Below, piece after piece: positions 1 through 7,151 of a stretch of DNA of 8,874 bases. The notes beneath the pieces are model-generated. The model saw only the letters and a program-made list of their open reading frames with translations. It had not been told where the DNA came from and searched no databases. A program made the translations under genes and the position numbers. Source of the stretch: CAZJAT01 sp964544145 (GTDB taxonomy: Bacteria; Hydrothermota; 32-111); contig CAZJAT010000043.1 in NCBI GenBank assembly GCA_964544145.1, forward strand, positions 1 through 8,874. The letters run 5' to 3'. Each line of letters opens with the position of its first letter. Within the stretch, counting starts at the first letter, position 1.

Positions 1-677
1 ACATATTTCTGGCCATTTCTTCCATGGTCAATAAGCATTGAAATATAACTGTGCAAATCAGAATTATTGGTTATCAGTGCACCTGCATCTCCAAATGCTC
101 CGAGGTTTTTACCGGGATAGAATGAGAATGTAGCTATATCACCAAAACTGCCTGCTCTCTTGCCTTCAATATCTGCACCATGAGCCTGAGCTGCATCTTC
201 AATAACATATAAATTATATCTTTCAGCAATACTGCAAATTGCATTCATATCAGCCATTTGACCGTACAGATGAACAGGTATGACACATTTAACATTATGG
301 GCTTTTTCTGATTTCATGTACACTTCAAGAAGCTCAGGGGATAATGTATAATAATCTGGTTCAACATCTATAAAATCAATATCAGCACCGCATGCCATCA
401 CTGCCTCTGCAGTAGCTATGAATGTATTTGCAGGGATAAGAACCTTGTCTCCAGGACCGATATTTAATGCTTTCAATGCAAGTATAAGTGCATCTGTTCC
501 GTTTGAACATGCTGAAGCATGCTTCACATTCTGGAATGCGGCAAATTCCTTTTCAAATCTTTCAATTTCCTCGCCCCCGATAAATTGAGTATTATCAATT
601 AATTCCGTTATCTTTCCGATAATCTCATTGCGTATATCCTTAAAAGGTCCCTTTAAATCCATAAACGGAATATTCAT
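1..677 (-). CDS. DegT/DnrJ/EryC1 family sugar aminotransferase, WbpE-like (partial, C-terminus outside window)
   Basis: A PLP-dependent aminotransferase acting on a keto sugar nucleotide. Reading leftward from an ATG at 677 gives 225 residues with no stop before the window edge; the family is usually about 360-400 residues, so roughly the last 40% is missing. Visible family features are the N-terminal FMDLKG, SNGTDAL at 58-64 (cofactor phosphate region), EDAAQAHGA at 160-168 with Asp161 expected to bind the pyridine nitrogen, and FYPGKNLGAFGDAGA at 186-200, where Lys190 is the expected Schiff-base lysine. The start overlaps the upstream acetyltransferase stop as ATGA, with GGAGG 7 bases before it. 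Next to a WbpB-like dehydrogenase and an acetyltransferase, the likely reaction is glutamate-dependent amination of a UDP-3-keto-GlcNAc uronic acid. The lysine motif also fits FdtB/QdtB-type dTDP-sugar aminotransferases, so the substrate is inferred from context. Confidence 0.93.
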   Translation of the reverse strand, partial: MNIPFMDLKGPFKDIRNEIIGKITELIDNTQFIGGEEIERFEKEFAAFQNVKHASACSNGTDALILALKALNIGPGDKVLIPANTFIATAEAVMACGADIDFIDVEPDYYTLSPELLEVYMKSEKAHNVKCVIPVHLYGQMADMNAICSIAERYNLYVIEDAAQAHGADIEGKRAGSFGDIATFSFYPGKNLGAFGDAGALITNNSDLHSYISMLIDHGRNGQKY

Positions 678-1297
678 CCTTCAGCCTCCAGTTCATATTG
701 ATCATTGTCTCTTATATCTGCAATTACACGTGCAGGATTACCGACAGCAATCTTGTATTTTTCTACATTATGGGTCAAAACAGAACCCGCCCCTATCAAT
801 GCATAATCATCTATAATAATACCCGGTAAAACCGTCACATTGGCTCCGAGCTTTGCGTATTTGCCAATTTGAGGTCCTTTTAATGCATCTTTAACATCCC
901 TGCTGCGCGGGTATTTCGCATTTGTCAGTACAACATTCGGCCCAATCCAGCAATGACGTCTCAATATTGAATATTCAGGTATAAATACCTGAGAATGAAT
1001 CCTTACATCATCTTCAATCAGAGAATGATGTTCAATACAAGACATCGTACCTATACTCACATTATCCCTTATTTTATTTTCTTCTCTGATAATTACTGAA
1101 TGGCCTGTTTGGAAATTATCACCGATCTTATTTCCTGCATATATAATGCTATGACTTCTTATTACAGCATTATCTCCTATTATTGTGGTTAATTCCCCGT
1201 CTTTTTTTCCCCTTGGCGGATTACCGATTATACAGAAATCTTCAATTATTGCATTCTTGCCTATTATAACATTCTTGAATAATTTACACTCAGACAT
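674..1297 (-). CDS. Left-handed beta-helix (hexapeptide) sugar N-acetyltransferase, WbpD/WlbB-like
   Basis: A 207-residue acyltransferase made almost entirely of hexapeptide repeats ([LIV]-G-x4), e.g. IIGKNAIIED at 11-20, IIGDNAVI at 39-46, KIGDNFQTGH at 57-66, WIGPNVVLTN at 117-126 and LGANVTVLPGI at 150-160. It ends with the AVGNPARVI segment (184-192) typical of acetyl-CoA-dependent sugar acetyltransferases. NVVLTNAKYPRS (121-132) resembles the loop of WbpD-type enzymes, which acetylate the 3-amino group of UDP-GlcNAc3NA. Position between a WbpB-like dehydrogenase and a WbpE-like aminotransferase supports that role. The frame stays open to an ATG at 1390, but that would overlap the dehydrogenase by about 100 bases; GGGGAGG before 1297 decides the shorter start, leaving an 8-base overlap. 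A dTDP-3-amino-sugar acetyltransferase (FdtC/QdtC) is the main alternative. Confidence 0.88.
   Translation of the reverse strand: MSECKLFKNVIIGKNAIIEDFCIIGNPPRGKKDGELTTIIGDNAVIRSHSIIYAGNKIGDNFQTGHSVIIREENKIRDNVSIGTMSCIEHHSLIEDDVRIHSQVFIPEYSILRRHCWIGPNVVLTNAKYPRSRDVKDALKGPQIGKYAKLGANVTVLPGIIIDDYALIGAGSVLTHNVEKYKIAVGNPARVIADIRDNDQYELEAEG
685..689 (-). promoter_or_regulatory. Ribosome binding site of the aminotransferase
   Basis: GGAGG read on the minus strand, 7 bases before the ATG at 677. It lies inside the last codons of the acetyltransferase gene and supports the 677 start, which shares an ATGA with the upstream stop. Confidence 0.8.
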
Positions 1298-2360
1298 CAA
1301 TCCTCCCCAATTTTGATTTATTGGGCTGAAAACGGAGAAACACCTCCCGTCCTGTTTCTGCTGATTCATATATTGCATTGATAAGTTCAATGGATTTTCT
1401 GCCCTCTAAGCCATCAACAAGTGCTGCTCCATTGCTATTCAATGAATCAATTACATTCTCCAAATATCTCTTGTGTCCGAAACCATAGACATTAGGCGGC
1501 ATTTCGGCATATTCTTTAAGAATAGTCTGGCTTTCTTCCTCTGTTTCATCTGAGAATTGCCATGTTTCCATTTTATTTACTGCAAATCCTCCTATCACAA
1601 CAGAACCCTTTTCGCCCATCACTGATAGAGAACCTTCTATATTCCTGGGTCTGACAGCCGTTGTTGCCTCTATGACACCCATTGCCCCGTTCTTGAATGT
1701 AACAATTGCCAATGAAGTGTCATCAACCTCAATGTCAGCAAGATATGTGTTATTCTTTGCCATAACAGAAACCGGCTCACCCATCATCCATTCAAGTAAA
1801 TCAATATGATGCGATGCCTGATTAGTTATAACACCTCCATCCAGAGCCCATGTTCCTCTCCATGCATCCTGATTATAGTAATCTTGTGTCCTGCACCATC
1901 TGACACGCACTGTACCTAAAGTTAATTTGCCGAATCGCCCGGCTTCCAGTGCCTCACGAAGTTTTATAACCGGTTTATTGAACCTATTCTGTTTAACAAT
2001 AAAGAGTTTTTTGCCATAATGGTCACAGACCTTTATCATTTCATCAGCATCCTCTAATTTCAAGGCCATAGGTTTTTCACAAACAATATGCTTTTTATAT
2101 TTCTTAACAATATCAATCGTATGCATGGGATGCATTCCGCTTGGTGTCAATATATTTACCACATCAATAATTTCCTTTGAAAGCATCTCATCATAATTGT
2201 AATAATAAGGAACTCCTGACATCTTACCTGCATCTCTTGCCTTATTCTCATTAATATCACAGACAGCAATAAGTTCTGCATTTTCAATATCCCTGACTGC
2301 CTCATAATGCTTCTTGAATATGCGTCCGCATCCGACAATTCCGAATTTCAGCTTTTTCAT
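1290..2360 (-). CDS. wbpB: Gfo/Idh/MocA family UDP-N-acetyl-2-amino-2-deoxyglucuronate dehydrogenase, WbpB/WlbA-like
   Basis: A 356-residue NAD-dependent oxidoreductase. The Rossmann N-terminus shows GIVGCGRI at 7-14. The family signature CEKPMAL lies at 94-100, with the catalytic-type Lys96 in EKP. The middle part matches what I know of WlbA/WbpB closely: VKQNRFNKP (122-130), AWRGTW (166-171), DGGVITNQASHHIDLL (174-189) with His184/185 in the active-site region, and MGEKGSVVIGG (248-258). In the characterised pathway WbpB oxidises C3 of UDP-GlcNAcA, and its NAD+ is recycled with 2-oxoglutarate while WbpE aminates the product. The acetyltransferase and aminotransferase that follow fit this. 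AGGGA sits 5 bases before the ATG, and the preceding stop is 12 bases away. The match is recalled, not aligned, so the exact substrate remains inferred. Confidence 0.9.
   Translation of the reverse strand: MKKLKFGIVGCGRIFKKHYEAVRDIENAELIAVCDINENKARDAGKMSGVPYYYNYDEMLSKEIIDVVNILTPSGMHPMHTIDIVKKYKKHIVCEKPMALKLEDADEMIKVCDHYGKKLFIVKQNRFNKPVIKLREALEAGRFGKLTLGTVRVRWCRTQDYYNQDAWRGTWALDGGVITNQASHHIDLLEWMMGEPVSVMAKNNTYLADIEVDDTSLAIVTFKNGAMGVIEATTAVRPRNIEGSLSVMGEKGSVVIGGFAVNKMETWQFSDETEEESQTILKEYAEMPPNVYGFGHKRYLENVIDSLNSNGAALVDGLEGRKSIELINAIYESAETGREVFLRFQPNKSKLGRIDV
1302..1308 (-). promoter_or_regulatory. Ribosome binding site deciding the acetyltransferase start
   Basis: GGGGAGG on the minus strand, 4 bases before the ATG at 1297 and inside the end of the dehydrogenase gene. 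It is one of the strongest Shine-Dalgarno matches in the window and argues against the longer in-frame start at 1390. Confidence 0.8.
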
Positions 2361-2372
2361 ATTAATCCCTTT

Positions 2373-3638
2373 TTATATCCTTATCTTATTCATTCTGTGA
2401 TGCTTATAATCAAGCACCATTGATATTACACATTCGCTTAAATCTCTGATAGGCGTATTCGCAGATAATAATCTATACCTGAACATTGCGTCCCTTATAT
2501 TACTGCTCCTGACAATCAGATCTTCATTAAAATTGGACCATTTATATGAAGGCATTAAATCAATTGTCATTGCAGAATAAGCTGATGGCAGCAGCATGCT
2601 TGAACCATGCAAACCAATTATAATGTCTGAATTGCTGTATATCCTGAGTAATTCCCTCTCAATGCCGTCATCTAATGTATTAAATCTTCTATCCTCAATA
2701 AAATCAGGGAATCGCAGCTTATTTCCCATACCTGTTATATAACATTTACATTTAATATGTTTTCTTATATTTTTGAATAATTCTATAATTTTATTTCTCT
2801 GCTCCAGCAGAAATATATCAGATAATGAAGTGTTCATGATCCTATCTGCTGCTTTCAGCTTTGTATGCATATTGTCATTTTTAATCCATAATCGATCCTC
2901 TCTCCAAATAAAACCGACAATAATTTCCTTTCGCTCATCAATGTTCTTCATGTCAAATACCGGTATGCCTGTCATTTCTTCCATATTAATACTTTTATAT
3001 ATATGTTCATATTCAGTTGATAAAAAAACTTCATTGTATTGTTCTGCAATTTCCCAAATTTTTTCATCAATGTTTTCTATCCATCTGTCACTATGACGGC
3101 CTCTTGTTTCAACAGACATAATCATTGCATCTGAATCCTTCAGCAACCACTTTAAATTATCCTGCACTATCAGCAATATATCCATTTCAGGATAATTGTC
3201 CCTGTAATATTGATAAGTCAGTGTACGGAGCAATGAGTGACCATAGTAAGAATCAATTGCCGGTATAATCAATAACTGTTCCCTTCTCTTTGAACCTGTA
3301 ATTGTAAATGGTCTTGATATCCTCTGTTCAACACTATTTTTAAGTGCTGATGCAAACCATTTCCCTTTCTTTGATTTGCTGAACAGTTCCTTTGTCTCTA
3401 AAGAATAAAATATCTCATAATATAAACCATGACCTGTCGGCATATCAGTGAAAAAGGTTTTTTCACACGCACTGCATACTACTGAAATAAGTACTCTCAT
3501 ACCTGTAAAATATATCCTTTTATTCTCCATGTCATGCCCGCAAATAGGACAATGTGAATGATGAAGATTCTCAGGTTTAATGCTTATCATGGATGAATTG
3601 TCCGTATTTGCTTTTAATTTGTTCATTGAAATCATCAT
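2373..3638 (-). CDS. Zinc-ribbon protein with GT61-like glycosyltransferase C-terminus (function unknown)
   Basis: A 421-residue protein I do not recognise as a named family. The N-terminus holds two CxxC pairs, Cys30/Cys33 (CPICG) and Cys55/Cys58 (CSACE), spaced like a zinc ribbon and followed by FFTDMPTGHGLYY (62-74). A central region with YYGHSLLRTLTYQYY (131-145) and MDILLIVQD (152-160) is followed by SDIIIGLHGSSMLLP (337-351) and ending TIDLMP (358-363). That last stretch resembles the DxxIGxHGAGL...P segment of GT61/DUF563-like glycosyltransferases. No signal peptide or membrane segment is evident, so it is probably cytoplasmic. Its place in the operon suggests sugar transfer or polymer modification. 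The start is uncertain: the ATG at 3638 has AGGAAG 11 bases upstream but overlaps the sulfotransferase by 62 bases; ATGs at 3626 and 3590 are possible but lack a clear ribosome binding site. Confidence 0.75.
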   Translation of the reverse strand: MMISMNKLKANTDNSSMISIKPENLHHSHCPICGHDMENKRIYFTGMRVLISVVCSACEKTFFTDMPTGHGLYYEIFYSLETKELFSKSKKGKWFASALKNSVEQRISRPFTITGSKRREQLLIIPAIDSYYGHSLLRTLTYQYYRDNYPEMDILLIVQDNLKWLLKDSDAMIMSVETRGRHSDRWIENIDEKIWEIAEQYNEVFLSTEYEHIYKSINMEEMTGIPVFDMKNIDERKEIIVGFIWREDRLWIKNDNMHTKLKAADRIMNTSLSDIFLLEQRNKIIELFKNIRKHIKCKCYITGMGNKLRFPDFIEDRRFNTLDDGIERELLRIYSNSDIIIGLHGSSMLLPSAYSAMTIDLMPSYKWSNFNEDLIVRSSNIRDAMFRYRLLSANTPIRDLSECVISMVLDYKHHRMNKIRI

Positions 3639-4527
3639 AAATATGTTTTCTTCCTATATTTATTACAGTTTTTTCTCCATATCTCATTGGAGATTCTGTA
3701 TGTGATTGCGCTATGCAATCAATTGTTCCTGTTTTCGAATTTTCAATTACAGGGAATACATGCATCTTTCTCGCAATAGCTGAATTCATCACTCCCCTAT
3801 TCCATCTTTCCATTGGGTTTTTACCTGTTTTTTCACTCATTAATGGATATTGAGTGTGAATATTATCTCCCTCAAAAAGATTGTCGCGTATATTGTAACC
3901 TTCCTGGAAACCTAATGATAATGCAAGTTGTTCAATTGCTGTAATATTATCATAATAAATAACATGTGTGTCTTTGTCACATTCTTTGAGAGCAATATGA
4001 TTCATGACAAACCAATACAATGCATTCATATCCATTCTGTCATTAATATATTTAAGCTGTTTCCTGATCTCTGGTAAATGGACATTTATATACTGCAGTA
4101 AACGTTTGTAATCAAATGTATTGATAAGACCATTACCCAGTAAATCCCATGATTTGCCTGCAACTGAGGATAAAACGCTGTATAAATCCCGTATAATAAC
4201 AATACTCACATCCGGTGTCATAATTGAATTGATTGTCTGAATGCGGCCATTGCCCCGGATAAATTTGGTAACTGAGTGTTCATGGCCATAGCACAGTGAT
4301 TCCAAATAACCTGCACTTGAATGCGGTAATTTTTTATTGATAGCTATTAGGGGCATATTCATATGTTCCTTTATACCCCTATATGATATATCAAGGAATC
4401 TGTTTTTCCAGTAAAATGGCTCATAATTGATTTTTACATAATCGTATTTTTCTGCTAAAAGATAGGCAAGATACAATTGCACTGCTTTTGTTCCGGACCT
4501 GCCTACACCAAAAATATTAATGTGCAT
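3577..4527 (-). CDS. Sulfotransferase family protein (PAPS-dependent type)
   Basis: A 316-residue protein with the two signatures of PAPS-dependent sulfotransferases. The N-terminal 5'-phosphosulfate-binding loop is FGVGRSGTKAVQLYL (6-20), with Lys14 in the expected place. The 3'-phosphate-binding segment is VSIVIIRDLYSVLSS (107-121), with Arg113 and Ser120. KFIRGNGRI (88-96) lies between them. No membrane segment is apparent, so it would act in the cytoplasm, transferring sulfate from PAPS to a hydroxyl or amino group. Lying directly after the flippase in a polysaccharide operon, its likely target is a sugar of the repeat unit before export, though a lipid or other acceptor cannot be excluded. 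The ATG overlaps the flippase stop by 11 bases and has GGAG 5 bases upstream. Family assignment is firm; the acceptor is unknown. Confidence 0.85.
   Translation of the reverse strand: MHINIFGVGRSGTKAVQLYLAYLLAEKYDYVKINYEPFYWKNRFLDISYRGIKEHMNMPLIAINKKLPHSSAGYLESLCYGHEHSVTKFIRGNGRIQTINSIMTPDVSIVIIRDLYSVLSSVAGKSWDLLGNGLINTFDYKRLLQYINVHLPEIRKQLKYINDRMDMNALYWFVMNHIALKECDKDTHVIYYDNITAIEQLALSLGFQEGYNIRDNLFEGDNIHTQYPLMSEKTGKNPMERWNRGVMNSAIARKMHVFPVIENSKTGTIDCIAQSHTESPMRYGEKTVINIGRKHIYDDFNEQIKSKYGQFIHDKH
3650..3655 (-). promoter_or_regulatory. Candidate ribosome binding site of the zinc-ribbon protein
   Basis: AGGAAG on the minus strand, 11 bases before the first of two tandem ATGs (3638 and 3635) and inside the 3' end of the sulfotransferase gene. 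Spacing is long but usable. It is the only purine-rich site that suits any of the possible starts. Confidence 0.45.
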
Positions 4528-5956
4528 CTCTTCTCCATAATTTCATAATTCGTATGAAGTATTTGCCGAAAATCAGTGTAAAAAATGCTAAATAAAGTAT
4601 TTTAAAAATAATATACAGTAAAGAGCTGTTTGTAGCAAGATGTAAAATAAGAGGATTTAATGAAAAGACAAGTATTACTATCATTCTGAAATAGTCAAAT
4701 GAGTATGATTTAAACTTCACACCTATAATGATGAATAAGGATACAGAAATAATTACATATGCCAATATTGTTGTTATGGCGGCAGTCATAGGCCCATATA
4801 TGGGAATGAATATAATATTAAGCCCAAGATTCACTGCAGCTGACACAATAGTCAAAATCGGTAAATAATATGTCCTTTTATGATAGATAATTATATCAGT
4901 AAGGAAATGATTGATTCCCATAAAAACAATACCAAAGAGAATATAAGGGAAAAAGAGTGCTGCATTTGTATATTCAGCAGGGAGAATCATCCTGATTACA
5001 TCAACACCGAACAATTGTCCCGCAACACATAGAGATACAAGAATAAGGATAAAATCGGTCATCCTTGTGCGGACAATCTCAAATTTGTTGTTCTGTGAGG
5101 AATTCATCAATTCATTGAACATGGGAACCCATGCAGAATTGAAAGAGGCAATAAATATAGTAAGTAAAAGTCCACCAGTGTAAGCAATGGAATATACCCC
5201 GACTACTTCAATGGGCAGGAATTTTGCAATAACAATTCTATCTGAATAGTTAATAATTACAGAGGTTATGGAATTAATCATAACAGGCAGACCTATCAAG
5301 AGGCTGGCAGTAATATACTTCTTTTTGAATACACGCCCTGTTTTGCTTATATATGGTATATATAGAACAATGAACATAAATAAGGTTCCAATAAGCATTC
5401 CTGAATATTTGCCTATTACACCGTTTTTCATAAATAGTATCATTAATACTGCTGATGCATTTGATAGAATAAAACCGATTATATTTGCATATGCAATGCG
5501 TTTGAGTGCATATATTGTCCTGTAATAATTGTTTCCCATCTGAGTGAATAATTTAAGGAATCCAATTATCAGAGCAAGCATAACCACTGCATATGGAACC
5601 TTGTCAAAATCCAGGAGCAGATTGAGTATGTAAGAACCGGCAGGACTGATTAGCAGTATAAATACTAATATATTTACAATGACTAGAAATATGTTGACAG
5701 AGAATATATACTCTTTCATCTCACCTGTTTTATGATAATCAGCATACAAACGCATCTGTGCCACATATATACCGAATATAAAGAACAGGGGTATAAAATT
5801 TATAATAGGGGTTAGAAGTCCCACTATACCGTATTCCGCAGGGGAAAGAATCCTTGTATACACCGGTAAAAGCAGCATTGCTCCGGCCTGTGTCAATATG
5901 CTCGTCAGTGTATATACTGATGTTCCTTGGATAAGTAATCTTGATTTTTCATGCAT
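4517..5956 (-). CDS. Wzx-type polysaccharide flippase (MOP superfamily)
   Basis: A 479-residue, very hydrophobic membrane protein with about 14 predicted helices, near residues 12-32, 43-64, 84-104, 121-138, 157-176, 183-203, 217-236, 252-272, 301-320, 333-353, 365-386, 391-411, 424-440 and 447-465. The N-terminal pattern with PVYTRILSPAEYGIVGLL (31-48) and NYSDRIVIAKFL (236-247), just after the seventh helix, are typical of the Wzx/RfbX polysaccharide-biosynthesis family. Such proteins flip undecaprenyl-linked repeat units from the cytoplasmic to the periplasmic side of the inner membrane. The ATG lies 2 bases after the glycosyltransferase stop, with only a weak upstream site, so translational coupling is likely. 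Its presence implies a Wzx/Wzy-type route, although no polymerase is seen here. Length and helix number are normal for the family. Confidence 0.92.
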   Translation of the reverse strand: MHEKSRLLIQGTSVYTLTSILTQAGAMLLLPVYTRILSPAEYGIVGLLTPIINFIPLFFIFGIYVAQMRLYADYHKTGEMKEYIFSVNIFLVIVNILVFILLISPAGSYILNLLLDFDKVPYAVVMLALIIGFLKLFTQMGNNYYRTIYALKRIAYANIIGFILSNASAVLMILFMKNGVIGKYSGMLIGTLFMFIVLYIPYISKTGRVFKKKYITASLLIGLPVMINSITSVIINYSDRIVIAKFLPIEVVGVYSIAYTGGLLLTIFIASFNSAWVPMFNELMNSSQNNKFEIVRTRMTDFILILVSLCVAGQLFGVDVIRMILPAEYTNAALFFPYILFGIVFMGINHFLTDIIIYHKRTYYLPILTIVSAAVNLGLNIIFIPIYGPMTAAITTILAYVIISVSLFIIIGVKFKSYSFDYFRMIVILVFSLNPLILHLATNSSLLYIIFKILYLAFFTLIFGKYFIRIMKLWRRDAH

Positions 5957-5958
5957 AA

Positions 5959-7149
5959 TTAAAGATATTCCGCTATAATAGCATTGATATCATTAATACG
6001 ATTATTCATATTATGTTCACTGAGCGTTCTCTTCATGCCTCTATCCGCAATATTTTGCCTTTCATTTTCATGTTCCATTATATAGTTGAATTTCTCTGCA
6101 GCTTCTTCATTATTCTTAAATGTCAATATTTCATAATCCGGTTTGAAATACTCCTCAATATCATCCTTATAATCCGTAAGTAAACATGTTCCCACACCGG
6201 TTGCTTCATACAATCTTATGCTTGCAGCATAAGATTGGGCAATATCAATATGCACATTTAATGTCACTTCTGAATTCATCAGCACATTAAACATATCAAT
6301 TCCGAAAACAGGTTCCCTGAGATTCCCTGCTAATTCACTGCTGATTGATATGGGATGGGGTGCATTCCTCCACGATGATATTCTCTCCTCTATCGTTGTC
6401 TTTCCTTTGAACATAAATGCAGGTATCATTGATGACAGCGTCTTCTTAATTATATGTTTTTGTATATCGCTAAATGAGGGATTTCTGAATGCTGTATATA
6501 CATGCAGGTCCGTATGCTTCATCAGATACTCAATGTATAATGCCCTTTTCATATGAGCATCTGCACCGCTGTATATGGAACCTGCAAATGTGAATTTCTC
6601 CCTATTATCTGCTGACTTGAGTTTACTTATGATACGCGCATCAAACCCATGTTTTACAAAATACGCATCTATACCATTGTTTTTCAATTCATCTACATGC
6701 GGGTTAAGACAGGTTATCACAAAATCATATGGTAAGAAACGGGTTATATTATTTATAAGCACCCCAATCTGGCTGAAATGCACCTTTATACTTGGATACA
6801 ATTCCTTAATATGATGTACAAATTGGTAATCTTCCATTCCATCCCAGAATATTACATCAGGTTTTATTTCATGAATCTGGACTTTAAGAATATCAAATAT
6901 ATTTGAAGATTTAATACCATTCTCTCTTGCCCACTGCAACTGCATATCCTGTTCATTGTATATAATCTCATGTGCATCATTGCCAAGCAGATTCAAATAA
7001 TAAGAAAATGAATCACCGTATACATAGTGATCATTCATATAGAGAGCCATTCTGTCCGCATATGATAAACCACTCATACTATGTTTTGTATGCATATAAT
7101 CAATATAGTTTTTATAATACCTGGATATTTTAAGAAATCTGTAATTCAT
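5959..7149 (-). CDS. CgeB-like glycosyltransferase (GT-B fold, Glyco_trans_1_2 C-terminus)
   Basis: A 396-residue cytoplasmic glycosyltransferase. The N-terminal half has the pattern seen in CgeB-like enzymes: KISRYYKNYIDYM (7-19), GDSFSYYLNLLG (45-56), QWARENG (72-78) and PDVIFWDGMEDY (97-108). The C-terminal half holds the nucleotide-sugar-binding region: FTFAGSIYSG (186-195), GIDMFNVLMNSEVTLNVH (283-300), RLYEATGVGTCLLTDY (312-327) with Glu315, and EEYFKPDYEIL (332-342). It probably adds one sugar to the lipid-linked repeat unit; donor and acceptor cannot be read from sequence. The start is debatable. The frame is open to an ATG at 7215, which has AAGGA 6 bases upstream, but that would overlap the acetyltransferase by 64 bases within its conserved C-terminus. 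The 7149 ATG, 2 bases after the upstream stop, gives a normal family N-terminus and is preferred. Confidence 0.85.
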   Translation of the reverse strand: MNYRFLKISRYYKNYIDYMHTKHSMSGLSYADRMALYMNDHYVYGDSFSYYLNLLGNDAHEIIYNEQDMQLQWARENGIKSSNIFDILKVQIHEIKPDVIFWDGMEDYQFVHHIKELYPSIKVHFSQIGVLINNITRFLPYDFVITCLNPHVDELKNNGIDAYFVKHGFDARIISKLKSADNREKFTFAGSIYSGADAHMKRALYIEYLMKHTDLHVYTAFRNPSFSDIQKHIIKKTLSSMIPAFMFKGKTTIEERISSWRNAPHPISISSELAGNLREPVFGIDMFNVLMNSEVTLNVHIDIAQSYAASIRLYEATGVGTCLLTDYKDDIEEYFKPDYEILTFKNNEEAAEKFNYIMEHENERQNIADRGMKRTLSEHNMNNRINDINAIIAEYL

Positions 7150-7151
7150 CT

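Noticed and set aside
1298..1390. 31-residue N-terminal extension of the WbpD-like acetyltransferase starting at 1390
   Set aside because: It overlaps the end of the dehydrogenase gene in another frame, shows no hexapeptide pattern, and a strong GGGGAGG site sits before the 1297 ATG.
2361..2372. Internal terminator or promoter in the largest gap between genes
   Set aside because: The gap is 12 bases and holds only a ribosome binding site; there is no room for a hairpin or promoter.
2773..3096. Plus-strand open frame of 107 codons opposite the zinc-ribbon gene
   Set aside because: It lies wholly inside a minus-strand gene with recognisable motifs, and its hydrophobic, Ser/Ile-rich translation looks like an antisense shadow.
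5268..5525. Plus-strand open frame of 85 codons opposite the flippase gene
   Set aside because: Antisense to a clear membrane protein; no domain, neighbour or context supports it.
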